A stretch of 64,000 nt of DNA from Sphingomonas cavernae (lineage in GTDB: Bacteria > Pseudomonadota > Alphaproteobacteria > Sphingomonadales > Sphingomonadaceae): positions 64,501-128,500 of the forward strand of contig NZ_QYUM01000003.1 in NCBI RefSeq assembly GCF_003590775.1, given 5' to 3'. A model generated the notes under the pieces. The model ran no database searches and had not been told where the DNA came from. It saw only the letters and a program-made list of their open reading frames with translations. Both the position numbers and the translations under genes were made by a program. Shown in pieces: positions 1 through 7,801 of the stretch; within the stretch, counting starts at the first letter, position 1; each line of letters begins with the position of its first letter.

Positions 1-332
1 ATAGGCTTGATACGGTCCTTGCGAAGCCCGTCGACGACATAGGCTGAAATCCCTGCATCGACGGCTTCGGCAATGGAATGCTCGTCCGACTGGTCGACGA
101 ACATCGCGATGGGCCGCGCAAGCGCGCGCGACAGCGCGAAGCTTTCCTCGAGCATGTCGCGGCCCGGATTCTCCAGGTTGATGAGCACGACGTCGGGCGC
201 GAGTCCCTCGAGCCGCGCGACGAGGCCGCGACGCTCGACGAGAATCGAAATGTCGCTAAGCCCTGCTTCGCGCAGGCCCTCCTCGATGACGGCGGCGCGC
301 GCAGGGCTTTCGTCCACGATCGCGATCTTCAG
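1..332 (-). CDS. ANTAR-type response regulator, NasT-like (C-terminus outside window)
   Basis: The reverse strand encodes about 110 residues opening with KIAIVDESPARAAVIEEGL and running to FVDQSDEHSIAEAVDAG and AYVVDGLRKDRIKP, the pseudo-receiver part of NasT-type regulators. In that family a C-terminal ANTAR domain binds tandem RNA hairpins in nitrate-assimilation leaders; that domain would lie beyond position 1. The start is unusual: no ATG, GTG or TTG is suitably placed, but AGGAGG at 343-338 is followed five bases later by CTG (332-330), which starts exactly where the family begins. The usual phosphoacceptor region reads VLINLENP, with Asn where many receivers have Asp. NasT is a strong family match by eye; its target genes are not in the window. 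Confidence 0.75.
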   Translation of the reverse strand, partial: MKIAIVDESPARAAVIEEGLREAGLSDISILVERRGLVARLEGLAPDVVLINLENPGRDMLEESFALSRALARPIAMFVDQSDEHSIAEAVDAGISAYVVDGLRKDRIKP

Positions 333-340
333 CCCGGCCT

Positions 341-359
341 CCTGTTGCAGTGCAACAGG
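341..359. promoter_or_regulatory. 9-bp perfect palindrome overlapping the NasT-like gene's ribosome binding site
   Basis: CCTGTTGCA and TGCAACAGG flank a single base. On the transcript the 3' arm runs into the AGGAGG Shine-Dalgarno, so the element could be a protein operator or a small hairpin that hides the ribosome binding site. Function is inferred from position only. Confidence 0.4.
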
Positions 360-426
360 CTCTATGTCCGGAGAGGCGAACGCGCAAGAATGCTTCGCGT
401 CCGGAGGCGCTGAAGAGGAAAAATGT

Positions 427-1803
427 TCAGCCGGCCGGTTTCAGGTCGCCGAGCAGCGTCGGAATGAGTTCGGAAACCGTGGGATGGATCGGCACCGCCC
501 ATTGGAGTTCGCGATAGCCGGCGTCGAGATTCATCGTGTCGAGAATGCCGTGGATGGCCTCGTCTCCGCCCGTCCCAAGGATCGCCGCGCCCAGTATCCG
601 CCTGGTCTCGGCATCGGTCACGACCTTCATGAAGCCCTTGGTTTCGTCCTTCTCGACCGCGCGGCCGACGCTCGTCATCGGGCGCTTCGAGACGAGCAGC
701 GGCCGCCCCGAGCCGCGCGCCTCGGTTTCGGTCATGCCCACCCGGCCCAGCGGCGGATCGATGTAGAGCGCATAGCCGAGAATGCGGTCGCTGAGCTTGC
801 GGTCCTCACCGTCGAGCAGATTGGCGGCGATGATCTCGAAATCATTGTACGCGGTGTGGGTAAAGGCGCCGCGGCCATTGCAGTCGCCCATCGCCCAGAT
901 CCCTCGCACGCTGGTCTGCAACCGGTCGTCGACGGTGATATAGCCGCGCGCGTCGGTTGCGACGCCTGTTTTGTCGAGGCCGAGGTCGTGCGTATTGGGC
1001 GCCCGCCCGATCGCGAGCATAACATGGCTGCCGATCACCTCCGGATCACCCGTCGTGCAGTCGACGCCAACCCCGATGCCGTTTTCGCGTTGTGCAAAGC
1101 TGATGCATTCCGCCCTGGTGCGGATCGCGATTCCCTCGTCCTCGAGAATGGCGCGGATTGCGTCGGAAACGTCCTCGTCCTCACGCGCGATCAGGCGGGG
1201 CCCCTTTTCGACGATCGTGAGCCGCGCGCCGAAGCGGCGATACATCTGTGCGAATTCGAGCCCGATATAACTGCCCCCGACGACGACCAGATGCTCGGGC
1301 AGGGTGTCGAGATCGAGGATCGACGTGTTGGTGAGATAGTCGATCTCTCCGATGCCAGGCATGTCGGGCACGTTCGCGCGCCCGCCGACATTGAGGAAGA
1401 TGCGCGGCGCGGTCAGCAGTTCTTCGCCAACGCGAATCGTGTCCGCGCTCTCGAAGCGCGCATGGCCTTCGATCACGGTCAGGCCGTCCATGCCGCGCAG
1501 CCATTTCTCGACATTGGTACGCGCATTGGTACGGACGGTCTCGGCGCGTCCCTGCACACGCTTCATGTCGATCGCGATGTCGCCGATCATTACGCCGTAA
1601 TCGCCGCCGCGCCGCGCGAGATACGCCGCATAGGCGCAGGCGACGAGCGCCTTGGTCGGCATGCATCCGGTGTTGACGCATGTCCCGCCGAACAGCTTGC
1701 GTTCGACCAGCGCCACCTTCATGCCTGCGCCTGTCAACCGACCCGCGAGCGGCGGGCCGGCCTGACCTGCGCCGATGATGATCGCATCGAACTGGTTGGT
1801 CAT
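427..1803 (-). CDS. FAD-dependent pyridine nucleotide-disulfide oxidoreductase, mercuric-reductase-like
   Basis: 458 residues of a class I flavoprotein disulfide reductase. Visible in order: the N-terminal FAD dinucleotide motif GAGQAG (residues 11-16), the redox-active pair in GGTCVNTGCMPTK (Cys42, Cys47), an NAD(P)H motif VVGGSYIGLEFAQ near the middle, the second FAD motif WAMGDCNGRGAFTH, and the C-terminal dimerisation domain ending with HPTVSELIPTLL. It lacks the vicinal C-terminal cysteines of true MerA, so a mercuric role is unlikely; it belongs to the broad group of cytosolic electron-transfer reductases of unknown substrate. The ATG overlaps the stop of the upstream DUF4126 gene as ATGA, so the two are probably translationally coupled. 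Confidence 0.85.
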   Translation of the reverse strand: MTNQFDAIIIGAGQAGPPLAGRLTGAGMKVALVERKLFGGTCVNTGCMPTKALVACAYAAYLARRGGDYGVMIGDIAIDMKRVQGRAETVRTNARTNVEKWLRGMDGLTVIEGHARFESADTIRVGEELLTAPRIFLNVGGRANVPDMPGIGEIDYLTNTSILDLDTLPEHLVVVGGSYIGLEFAQMYRRFGARLTIVEKGPRLIAREDEDVSDAIRAILEDEGIAIRTRAECISFAQRENGIGVGVDCTTGDPEVIGSHVMLAIGRAPNTHDLGLDKTGVATDARGYITVDDRLQTSVRGIWAMGDCNGRGAFTHTAYNDFEIIAANLLDGEDRKLSDRILGYALYIDPPLGRVGMTETEARGSGRPLLVSKRPMTSVGRAVEKDETKGFMKVVTDAETRRILGAAILGTGGDEAIHGILDTMNLDAGYRELQWAVPIHPTVSELIPTLLGDLKPAG

Positions 1804-2264
1804 GACAGGCACCCCAGGATGACAAGCGCGCCCGCGATAGCGACCGCATCCTCGATGAGTGCTGCCGGACGGTCGCGGCCGAAGGTTGCGGCGAGCCGCG
1901 CACGCAGTGCCGCGCCGCCATAAGTTCCGATCACCGCGCCGATGACGCCCAAAGCAAGGCCCACGACAAGGACGCCGCCCGAAGCGCCGATGGCCGCCCC
2001 GCTCAGTCCGCCGAGCAGGATGCGCGCGCCGAACTGCACTGGCACCTTGCGGCTGGGGGTGGCGGGAAGTTGATCGGTCACCAGCTCGATCAGCGCGAGC
2101 ACCGCGAAGACCCAGGGCGTGAAGCGCCATCCCATGAAGGCGAGCGGTGTGCCCGTCAGGTCGAGTTCTCCATATGCCGTGGCCAGGCTGACCGCGGCGG
2201 GCGCCATCATCGCGCGAAGGCCGGCGATCACGCCGATGAGTAAGGCGAAGGCATAGATCATCAT
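1800..2264 (-). CDS. DUF4126-family small membrane protein
   Basis: 154 residues, mostly hydrophobic, beginning MMIYAFALLIGVIAGLRAMM and carrying the family-like segments FMGWRFTPWVFAVLALIEL and QFGARILLGGLSGAAIG. About four membrane segments can be seen, with glycine-rich stretches such as GVIGAVIGTYGG. The start at 2264 is supported by AGGAG four bases upstream; the second ATG at 2261 is less well spaced. It is the first gene of a two-gene unit with the flavin reductase (4-base ATGA overlap). The function of DUF4126 is unknown; the pairing suggests the reductase acts with or near this membrane protein, which is inference. Confidence 0.75.
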   Translation of the reverse strand: MMIYAFALLIGVIAGLRAMMAPAAVSLATAYGELDLTGTPLAFMGWRFTPWVFAVLALIELVTDQLPATPSRKVPVQFGARILLGGLSGAAIGASGGVLVVGLALGVIGAVIGTYGGAALRARLAATFGRDRPAALIEDAVAIAGALVILGCLS

Positions 2265-2418
2265 GCGTCTCCTTTGTGCCGTCGGGCGATGCTGCGAGCG
2301 AAATGCGTGAAAACAACCTTTAAAAAAATTTGGGCGGCCAATGTCGACTCTGTCGGACCTCGTTCGTCGTAAGGGTAGAAGGCTGCTTGTGGTCTCGATG
2401 AATCGAAGGAGAATGGCA

Positions 2419-2841
2419 ATGCGTGTCATGGTTATCGTCAAGGCGACCGAAGACAGCGAAGCTGGCGCCATGCCCACTACCGAGCTGGCCGACGCGATGA
2501 CGAAGTTCAATGAGGAGCTCGTCAACGCGGGCGTCATGCTCACGGGCGAGGGGCTCAGGCCCTCGTCGCAGGGCAAGCGGGTCGCGTTCGACGGCACGGG
2601 ACGCACCGTGATCGACGGCCCATTCGCGGAGACACGAGAGCTGGTCGCGGGCTTCTGGCTGTGGGAAGTCAAGGACATGGCCGAGGCGGTCGCGTGGGTG
2701 AAGCGTTGTCCCAATCCCATGCCCGGCCCCAGCGAGATCGAGATCCGGCCGGTCGGTGAATTGTCCGATTTCGGCGATGCGCTGACGCCCGAAATCATCG
2801 AGCGCGAAGAAAAGCTGCGCGAGCGGCTCGAACAGCGCTGA
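2419..2841 (+). CDS. DGPF/YCII-domain protein
   Basis: 140 residues with the YCII fold pattern and the signature IDGPFAETRELVAGFW near residue 75. It starts at the second of two ATGs (MRVMVIVKATEDSEAG) because AAGGAGA sits seven bases upstream; the ATG at 2413 is too close. YCII-related DGPF proteins are established genomic partners of ECF42 sigma factors, and such a sigma factor gene follows 54 bases downstream, so co-transcription and a shared response are likely. What the DGPF proteins do chemically is not known. Confidence 0.85.
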   Translation: MRVMVIVKATEDSEAGAMPTTELADAMTKFNEELVNAGVMLTGEGLRPSSQGKRVAFDGTGRTVIDGPFAETRELVAGFWLWEVKDMAEAVAWVKRCPNPMPGPSEIEIRPVGELSDFGDALTPEIIEREEKLRERLEQR

Positions 2842-2864
2842 GGCCAGCCTGCCGCCCCGCTTGC

Positions 2865-2889
2865 CTTGTCCGGGACATTCCCGGACAAG
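2865..2889. promoter_or_regulatory. Perfect 11-bp inverted repeat with a 3-base loop
   Basis: CTTGTCCGGGA and TCCCGGACAAG are separated by CAT. It lies between the DGPF stop codon and the sigma factor ATG and has no T-tract, so it is either an operator or an intercistronic hairpin that could tune translation of the sigma factor. A possible TTG start at 2866 would fall inside it. Confidence 0.5.
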
Positions 2890-2895
2890 ACAGGC

Positions 2896-4158
2896 ATGGC
2901 GGCGAGCGACACCCATCAGGCGATCGAGGCGGTTTTCCGGATCGAGCGGGCCCGGCTCATTGCGGGCCTGGCGCGAATGGTGCGGAGCGTCGACCTGGCC
3001 GAGGAACTGGCGCAGGACGCCCTGCTCATCGCGCTCGCCGAATGGCCGGAGACCGGCGTTCCGAACAAGCCCGGTGCCTGGCTGATGGCGGCGGCGAAGC
3101 GCCGCGCCATCGACGGTATCCGCCGCGACAAGATGCGCGCGCGCAAGCACGCCGAGATCGCCCGGCAACTGGACGGTGACAGCGATACCACGGTCGAGGA
3201 GATCGATGCCGCCATGGACGATGACGTCGGCGACGAGCTGCTCGGCCTGATCTTCACCGCCTGCCACCCGGTCATTTCTGCAGAGGCGCGCGCGGCGCTC
3301 ACGCTGCGCCTGATCGGCGGGCTGACGACGGATGAGATCGCCCGCGCCTTCCTCGCCAGTGAGCCGGCCGTTGCCCAGCGTATCGTCCGGGCGAAGAAGA
3401 CGATCGGCAATGCCGGCCTCGCCTTCGAAGTGCCGCGCGGACCCGAACGCGCGGCTCGTCTCGCCTCGGTGCTCGAGGTCATCTACCTCATCTTCAACGA
3501 AGGCTATGCGGCCACCGCCGGTGAGGATCTGATCCGTCCGTCGCTGTGCGCCGAGGCGCAGCGGCTCGGCCGCATTCTGGCGGGATTGATGCCCGACGAG
3601 CCCGAGGTGCTGGGGCTGCTCGCGCTGATGGAAATCCAGGCTTCGCGCCTGTCCGCGCGCACCGGACCGGATGGTGCCTTCGTGTCCTTGACCGAGCAGA
3701 ACCGGGCCCGCTGGGACCAGTTGCTCATCCGCCGCGGGCTTGCCGCTCTGGCGCGTGCCGAGGCGCTACGCGGTGCGGACGGCTCCTATGCCCTGCAGGC
3801 CGCACTCGCCGCCTGCCATGCTCGCACCCGCCGGGCAGAAGAGACCGATTGGCCGCGGATAGCGGCGCTTTACGATCGCCTGCGCCAGGTCATGCCCTCG
3901 CCCGTGGTCGATCTCAACCGGGCTGTGGCCTATAGCATGGCCTTCGGCCCCGAGGCCGGCCTCAGGCTCGTCGATGAGATCGCCGACGTGGCGGCGCTGC
4001 GTAACTATGCGCCACTGCCCGCAGCAAGAGGTGATTTCCTGTTTCGTGCCGGCCGCCTTGCCGAAGCCAGGGCGCAGTTCGAAGCCGCGGCAGCCCTTAC
4101 CCGCAACGCACGAGAGAGAGCTTTCCTTCTCGCCCGCGCGGCGGCCTGCGCCTCTTAG
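2896..4158 (+). CDS. ECF42-type RNA polymerase sigma factor with C-terminal TPR-like extension
   Basis: 420 residues, much longer than ordinary ECF sigma factors (about 180). The first ~170 residues show region 2 (RLIAGLARMVRSVDLAEELAQD, AWLMAAAKRRAIDGIRR) and region 4 (LTLRLIGGLTTDEIARAFL, VAQRIVRAKKTI). The rest matches the long helical extension typical of ECF42 (FNEGYAATAGEDLIR; DLNRAVAYSMAFGPEAGL), which is thought to replace an anti-sigma factor. The ATG at 2896 is preferred; an in-frame TTG at 2866 would add ten residues but falls in the inverted repeat. Its partner is the DGPF protein just upstream. Target promoters cannot be named from this window. Confidence 0.85.
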   Translation: MAASDTHQAIEAVFRIERARLIAGLARMVRSVDLAEELAQDALLIALAEWPETGVPNKPGAWLMAAAKRRAIDGIRRDKMRARKHAEIARQLDGDSDTTVEEIDAAMDDDVGDELLGLIFTACHPVISAEARAALTLRLIGGLTTDEIARAFLASEPAVAQRIVRAKKTIGNAGLAFEVPRGPERAARLASVLEVIYLIFNEGYAATAGEDLIRPSLCAEAQRLGRILAGLMPDEPEVLGLLALMEIQASRLSARTGPDGAFVSLTEQNRARWDQLLIRRGLAALARAEALRGADGSYALQAALAACHARTRRAEETDWPRIAALYDRLRQVMPSPVVDLNRAVAYSMAFGPEAGLRLVDEIADVAALRNYAPLPAARGDFLFRAGRLAEARAQFEAAAALTRNARERAFLLARAAACAS

Positions 4159-4246
4159 TCACAGCGCAAATTTGATCGCGCGCCAGCCTGCGCCAGAGCG
4201 ACACCGGAGATAATTCCGTCCTCAAGGTTCAAAAGCGTAGAATTAA

Positions 4247-4291
4247 TGGTCGGGGAGAGAGGATTCGAACCTCCGGCCCCTGCCTCCCGAA
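4247..4291 (-). other. tRNA-Pro(CGG) 3'-end fragment, probable integration (att) site
   Basis: On the minus strand this reads anticodon-loop TTCGGGA, the 3' anticodon stem GGCAG, a T-arm with GGTTCGAATCC, the acceptor 3' strand CTCCCCG, A and CCA. The sequence matches the 3' half of a sphingomonad-type tRNA-Pro(CGG) as I remember it. Upstream, where the D-arm and 5' acceptor strand should be, the sequence is unrelated. A 45-bp 3' fragment starting in the anticodon loop is what tRNA-targeting integrases leave at one end of an island. Confidence 0.65.
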
Positions 4292-4478
4292 TACAAGCCC
4301 TAAGGCATGAAACCGCGGAAAACAGCCATTTTAAGGTTCCGTGCACACAGAACAGAACTGAGAATAAGTGTCGATTTAGTCCCGATTCACCGGACCGGCA
4401 CCGGATCATCGTCGTCACGATCCGCACCCTCGTCTATCTCAACGATTGTCGACAGCAAGCCCGCACGGGTCATACAAA

Positions 4479-4882
4479 ATGCGAACAACCGTCGCGGTGG
4501 CGTTCAATATCGACGCGTTCGAACTCGACCGGGCTGCAAAGGGCAAGCCTCAACACATCTGCAAGGAAGTTGGAATGCCGAGACGACGCGCAACGAGCGT
4601 CTCAACAATATCCTGCAGCATCAAATGGCGCGCTTCACCGAAGCGACGAGGAAGGCCGAGCGCAAGGCCAACGAGGAAGGCAAGATCGATTCGGCACTCG
4701 ACCTCGATCAATTGGTGACCATCATGGCCATCTTCTGGTCGGGAATCAGCGCGATACGCGTGGACCGGACTTTCGACCTTGAGCAATACCGCGCCGCGAC
4801 CGGGGCGTTGATACAGCCTTGGCGCGGTGAAGGGCGGAAGCTGCAAGCGCCAAAGCGGCGGCAACCCCGTGTGGAAGCATAG
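4479..4882 (+). pseudogene. TetR-family regulator remnant with internal deletion
   Basis: An N-terminal piece (AFNIDAFELDRAAKGKPQ then HICKEVGM) resembles the helix-turn-helix of the TetR gene at 20680 (CFNKFGLQNASIQDICREAGM). It then jumps, with a change of frame, to the ligand-domain half: AETTRNERLNNILQHQMARF through FDLEQYRAATGALIQPW, which is clearly paralogous to the C-terminus of that gene. Roughly 80 codons in between are missing. It faces the aminotransferase gene convergently, the same order as the intact TetR and a decayed aminotransferase at 20.7-21.7 kb. Not functional. Confidence 0.75.
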
Positions 4883-4944
4883 CTTCCGGCCAGCCGTGCC
4901 CGGTTTCGTGGCTGGTAGGTGGGTTCGGAGAGCCCCGCGATCGG

Positions 4945-6276
4945 CTATTGATGAGTGTCCAGCACCTCACCGAGAATGGAGGCCATGCGTTCGATATGGG
5001 ACGGTTCGGCAATCAACGGCGGTGAGAGGGCGATCGTATCGCCAGTCACGCGGACGAGCAGGCCTCTTTTGAAGCATTCGACAAGCACGTCATACGCGCG
5101 CTGCCCGGGTTTCTGCCAGGGGTCGAGTTCGATACCTGCCATCAAGCCAATGGTGCGGACATCGATCACGCCCGGGCGACTCTGGAACTCGTGCAGTGTG
5201 TTTTGCCAGAGGTCTGCGAGTTGCGTGACACGGGTGAGAAGCCCTTCCTCCTTGTAAATGCTAAGCGTTGCGAGCCCTGCCGCGCAGGCGGCGGGATGAC
5301 CCGAGTAGGTGTAGCCGTGATAGAATTCGATTTCGGTTTCGGGACCGACGACGATCGCTTCGTGAATTTGCCGGCTCGCGAACACGGCGCCCATCGGGAT
5401 CATCCCGTTGGTCAGCCCCTTGGCGGTCGTCACGATGTCCGGCTTGACGCCGAAATAGTCGACGGCGAACGGGGATCCGAGGCGGCCGAATCCTGTTACA
5501 ACCTCATCGAAGATGAGCAGGATTCCATGCTCGTCGCAAATCGCGCGAAGTCGCTCCAAATACCCATGTGGCGGCAGCAGCACGCCGGTGGAGGCGGCTA
5601 CCGGTTCAATGATGACGGCCGCGATCGTCTCCGCACCGTGCAGTGCGACCAGGCGCGTCAGATCGTCGGCAAGTTCCGCGCCATATCTGGGCAAGCCGCG
5701 CGTAAACGCGTTGCGCTCGAGCCAATGCGTGTGCCGCAGATGATCGGTACCGGGCAGGGACGGGAAGACCCGCCGGTTGTTCACCAGCCCGCCGACCGAA
5801 ATGCCGCCGAAGCCGACGCCGTGATAGCCGCGTTCGCGCCCGATCAGGCGCGTTCGCGTTCCTTGGCCGATGGCTCGTTGATAGGCGAGGGCTATCTTCA
5901 ACGCTGTGTCGACCGCCTCAGAGCCAGAATTGGTGAAAAATATCCGGTCAAGCCCGGCGTCGGGGCCCCCGGGCGCGATGCCGGCAAGCTGCTCGGCAAA
6001 ATCGAAGGCGGCGGGATGCCCCATCTGGAAGCAGGGGGCATAGCCCAGAGTATTGAGCTGGTTTTCGACCGCGTGGGCAATCTCGGGCCGCCCGTGGCCG
6101 GCGTTGACGCACCACAGTCCCGCGGTTCCGTCCAGGATGCTCCGGCCGTCGTCGGAGTCGTAGAACATGCCCCGCGCAGCCGTAAGCATGCGCGGTGTTG
6201 CCTTGAACTGTCGATTTGCGGTGAAGGGCATCCAGTAATGGGCCAGATTTCGCGCATTGGCGGGCGGTTTATTCAT
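4945..6276 (-). CDS. Class III aminotransferase, omega-amino acid (beta-alanine):pyruvate type
   Basis: 443 residues, full length for PLP-dependent class III enzymes. Visible: HYWMPFTANRQFK at the N-terminus, FFTNSGSEAVDTALKIA for phosphate binding, RERGYHGVGFGG, IIEPVAASTGVLLPP, IFDEVVTGFGRLG with the PLP aspartate, the Schiff-base lysine in TTAKGLTNG, and FYHGYTYSGHPAACAAG. These match omega-amino acid:pyruvate transaminases, which move the amino group of beta-alanine, taurine-like or amine substrates to pyruvate. It is divergent from the XRE-cupin regulator at 6440, a common pairing for amine or amino acid catabolism genes. The ATG at 6276 is preceded by AAGGACG, part of a tandem repeat. 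The exact substrate cannot be read from the sequence. Confidence 0.88.
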   Translation of the reverse strand: MNKPPANARNLAHYWMPFTANRQFKATPRMLTAARGMFYDSDDGRSILDGTAGLWCVNAGHGRPEIAHAVENQLNTLGYAPCFQMGHPAAFDFAEQLAGIAPGGPDAGLDRIFFTNSGSEAVDTALKIALAYQRAIGQGTRTRLIGRERGYHGVGFGGISVGGLVNNRRVFPSLPGTDHLRHTHWLERNAFTRGLPRYGAELADDLTRLVALHGAETIAAVIIEPVAASTGVLLPPHGYLERLRAICDEHGILLIFDEVVTGFGRLGSPFAVDYFGVKPDIVTTAKGLTNGMIPMGAVFASRQIHEAIVVGPETEIEFYHGYTYSGHPAACAAGLATLSIYKEEGLLTRVTQLADLWQNTLHEFQSRPGVIDVRTIGLMAGIELDPWQKPGQRAYDVLVECFKRGLLVRVTGDTIALSPPLIAEPSHIERMASILGEVLDTHQ

Positions 6277-6280
6277 GATG

Positions 6281-6304
6281 CGTCCTTGCGTCCTTGCGTC
6301 CTTG
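6281..6304 (-). repeat. Three tandem 8-bp units carrying the aminotransferase ribosome binding site
   Basis: CGTCCTTG is repeated three times without interruption. On the coding (minus) strand each unit gives CAAGGACG, so the leader has three AAGGAC Shine-Dalgarno-like copies and the nearest serves the ATG at 6276. Such a run can gain or lose units by slippage. Confidence 0.7.
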
Positions 6305-6439
6305 CTTCGCCTATGGAGCGCGACTAGGATTTCGTAACAAGTCTATTTCTTTGAAGAGTTAAGTCATTGTTTTCATAATGGTGAGGATGGGTTTGATGCG
6401 CTATATCGAACATGCGCAACGCGCGCGGAGAGAGACCTG

Positions 6440-6988
6440 ATGTCGGTCGATGTTGGCAATCGGCTGCGCTATATCAGGACGCAGCGGGGCCTTTCGCAGC
6501 GCCAGCTGGCGAAACGGGTCGGGGTGACCAATTCCACGATCTCGCTGATCGAATCGAACCAGACCAATCCGTCGGTGGGAGCGCTGAAGCGCATTCTCGA
6601 TGGTATTCCGATCGGCCTCGCGGAGTTTTTTTCGTTCGAGCCCGAAAAGACGGAGAAGGTGTTCTACCGCGCCGACGAATTGGTCGAGATCGGGAAGGGG
6701 CCGATTTCCTATCTTCAGATCGGCGAAAATCTGTTCGGACGGGCGTTGCAGATATTGAAGGAGCGTTATGAGCCGGGCGCGACGACCGGCCGCATCCCCA
6801 TCACACATGACGGCGAGGAAGGAGGCATCATCCTTGCGGGCCGGATGGAGCTGACGGTCGACGGGCGATCCCGAATTCTGGGGCCGGGCGACGCCTATTA
6901 TTTCGAGAGCCACAGGCAACACCGCTTTCGCTGTATCGGCGACGAGGCCTGCGAACTCGTAAGTGCCTGCTCGCCGCCGTCCTTCTGA
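6440..6988 (+). CDS. XRE-family transcriptional regulator with C-terminal cupin domain
   Basis: 182 residues. Residues 6-60 form a helix-turn-helix (RLRYIRTQRGLSQRQLAKRV, TNSTISLIESNQTNPSV) and residues ~110-180 a cupin barrel (GEEGGIILAGRMELTVDG, LGPGDAYYFESHRQHRF). This two-domain layout is that of PuuR-like repressors, which sense amines or amino acids through the cupin. GGAGAGAG precedes the ATG. It is divergent from the omega-aminotransferase with about 160 bp between the starts, so it very probably controls that gene and itself. The inducer is unknown. Confidence 0.88.
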   Translation: MSVDVGNRLRYIRTQRGLSQRQLAKRVGVTNSTISLIESNQTNPSVGALKRILDGIPIGLAEFFSFEPEKTEKVFYRADELVEIGKGPISYLQIGENLFGRALQILKERYEPGATTGRIPITHDGEEGGIILAGRMELTVDGRSRILGPGDAYYFESHRQHRFRCIGDEACELVSACSPPSF

Positions 6989-7168
6989 GTCAAGCCGGGA
7001 TGGCATGCGCCATGCCGACGCACGGCCGCGTTGCGCATGTTCTCTATTGCATAACGCGACTATATAAAATCACGAAAAAACAGATTGGTATGTCTGCGAA
7101 GTAAACGTCTTGTAAAAAATGTCGGCCGGGGTGCACTTTGCGTGCGACATCCGAGTGGCAGGAAGAAT

Positions 7169-7250
7169 ATGGGACGGAAACGGCTACGTGACCTCGGCAT
7201 TTCGATCGGCGAGATGCCCGTCGGGAAATGGAACGCGATTACCGACGTCC
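7169..7250 (+). pseudogene. P1-family (DmpA-like) peptidase, 5' fragment only
   Basis: Twenty-seven codons starting MGRKRLRDLGISIGEMPVG and reaching KWNAITDV match the N-terminus of P1/DmpA aminopeptidases (R-RDLGI-IG--P-G--NAITDV). Translation then leaves the family abruptly at a sequence that recurs at 7894. Only the start of the gene is present; the catalytic part is gone. Confidence 0.6.
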
Positions 7251-7251
7251 G

Positions 7252-7280
7252 TCGCAGATGGATCCCGCGATTCTGCAAAA
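7252..7280 (+). repeat. Junction repeat, copy 1
   Basis: TCGCAGATGGATCC followed by a near-copy of the next 15 bases recurs at 7894-7922 with three differences. Both copies sit exactly where a 5' gene fragment is cut off, and both open a reading frame MDPAIL(Q/R)K. The arms GCAGA and TCTGC form an imperfect palindrome. I do not recognise the element; it may be the end of an unknown mobile unit. Confidence 0.6.
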
Positions 7281-7437
7281 AGAGCCGCAATCAGCCCGGC
7301 AATGGGCCCGCGCGCAAGGCGGCCTTCAGACCGCGCTTACTCTCAACCTGGGAAGCGGGGAACATCAAGCTATCGTGAACGGGAAGGGAAGGAATGCCTT
7401 TCTGCCTCAGGTCCAACATAACAATCCTGTGAACCGC

Positions 7438-7503
7438 CATTTGAGTCAATAGTTGTTACTCATATGTCAGAATGTGCATGAACATGCAGGGCAAATGATG
7501 CAA
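7438..7503. repeat. Promoter-like 65-bp element, copy 1 of 3, with a GCATG-N2-CATGC palindrome
   Basis: CATTTGAGTCAATA followed by a TGTCAGAATGTGCATG-type stretch occurs here, at 7688-7752 and at about 63638-63700. Each copy holds the palindrome GCATG-N2-CATGC (7476-7487 here). In the complete locus at 63.6 kb it lies between the divergent ligase and hydrolase genes, so it is probably their promoter/operator region. Confidence 0.55.
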
Positions 7504-7509
7504 GGCACG

Positions 7510-7691
7510 CCTGACCGGATAATTTCGTCGAGGCGCCGATCCTCTTGATACACAACGCCCGGCATCCTCGTCTTCGGTCCGATGATCCCCGTCACTGATC
7601 CACTCCCATTTTCGTCCTTAGATAGCTCATGAAACGAAGCTTCCGTATGATCGAAGGCCATTTTCCATGCGAGCATTTCAGATACCGTCAT
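7510..7691 (-). pseudogene. AMP-ligase 5' fragment
   Basis: MTVSEMLAWKMAFDHTEASF to EDRRLDEIIRSGV matches the N-terminus of the complete ligase at 61879-63618, then the frame runs into unrelated sequence. Unlike the complete copy, this one reads without interruption from MTVSEML; the intact gene has lost one T in a short run and must start later. Confidence 0.75.
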
Positions 7692-7801
7692 TTGAGTCAA
7701 TAAATTTTACCTTTGTGTCAGAATGTGCATGGACATGCCGGGCAAGTGATGCCATCATGATGGCCATTTCCAACAAGTGATGCGATGGCAATGGAGGTAT
7801 A

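Noticed and set aside
427-1803. Mercuric reductase (MerA) of a mercury-resistance operon
   Set aside because: No MerR, MerT or MerP nearby and no C-terminal cysteine pair; only the general fold is shared.
73-1923. Long plus-strand open frame (616 codons) opposite the NasT and reductase genes
   Set aside because: It is antisense to two genes with clear family motifs; its translation shows no domain and is an effect of GC-rich codon use.
2866-2895. TTG start for the ECF42 sigma factor
   Set aside because: It lies within the inverted repeat and lacks a ribosome site; the ATG at 2896 suits the family length.
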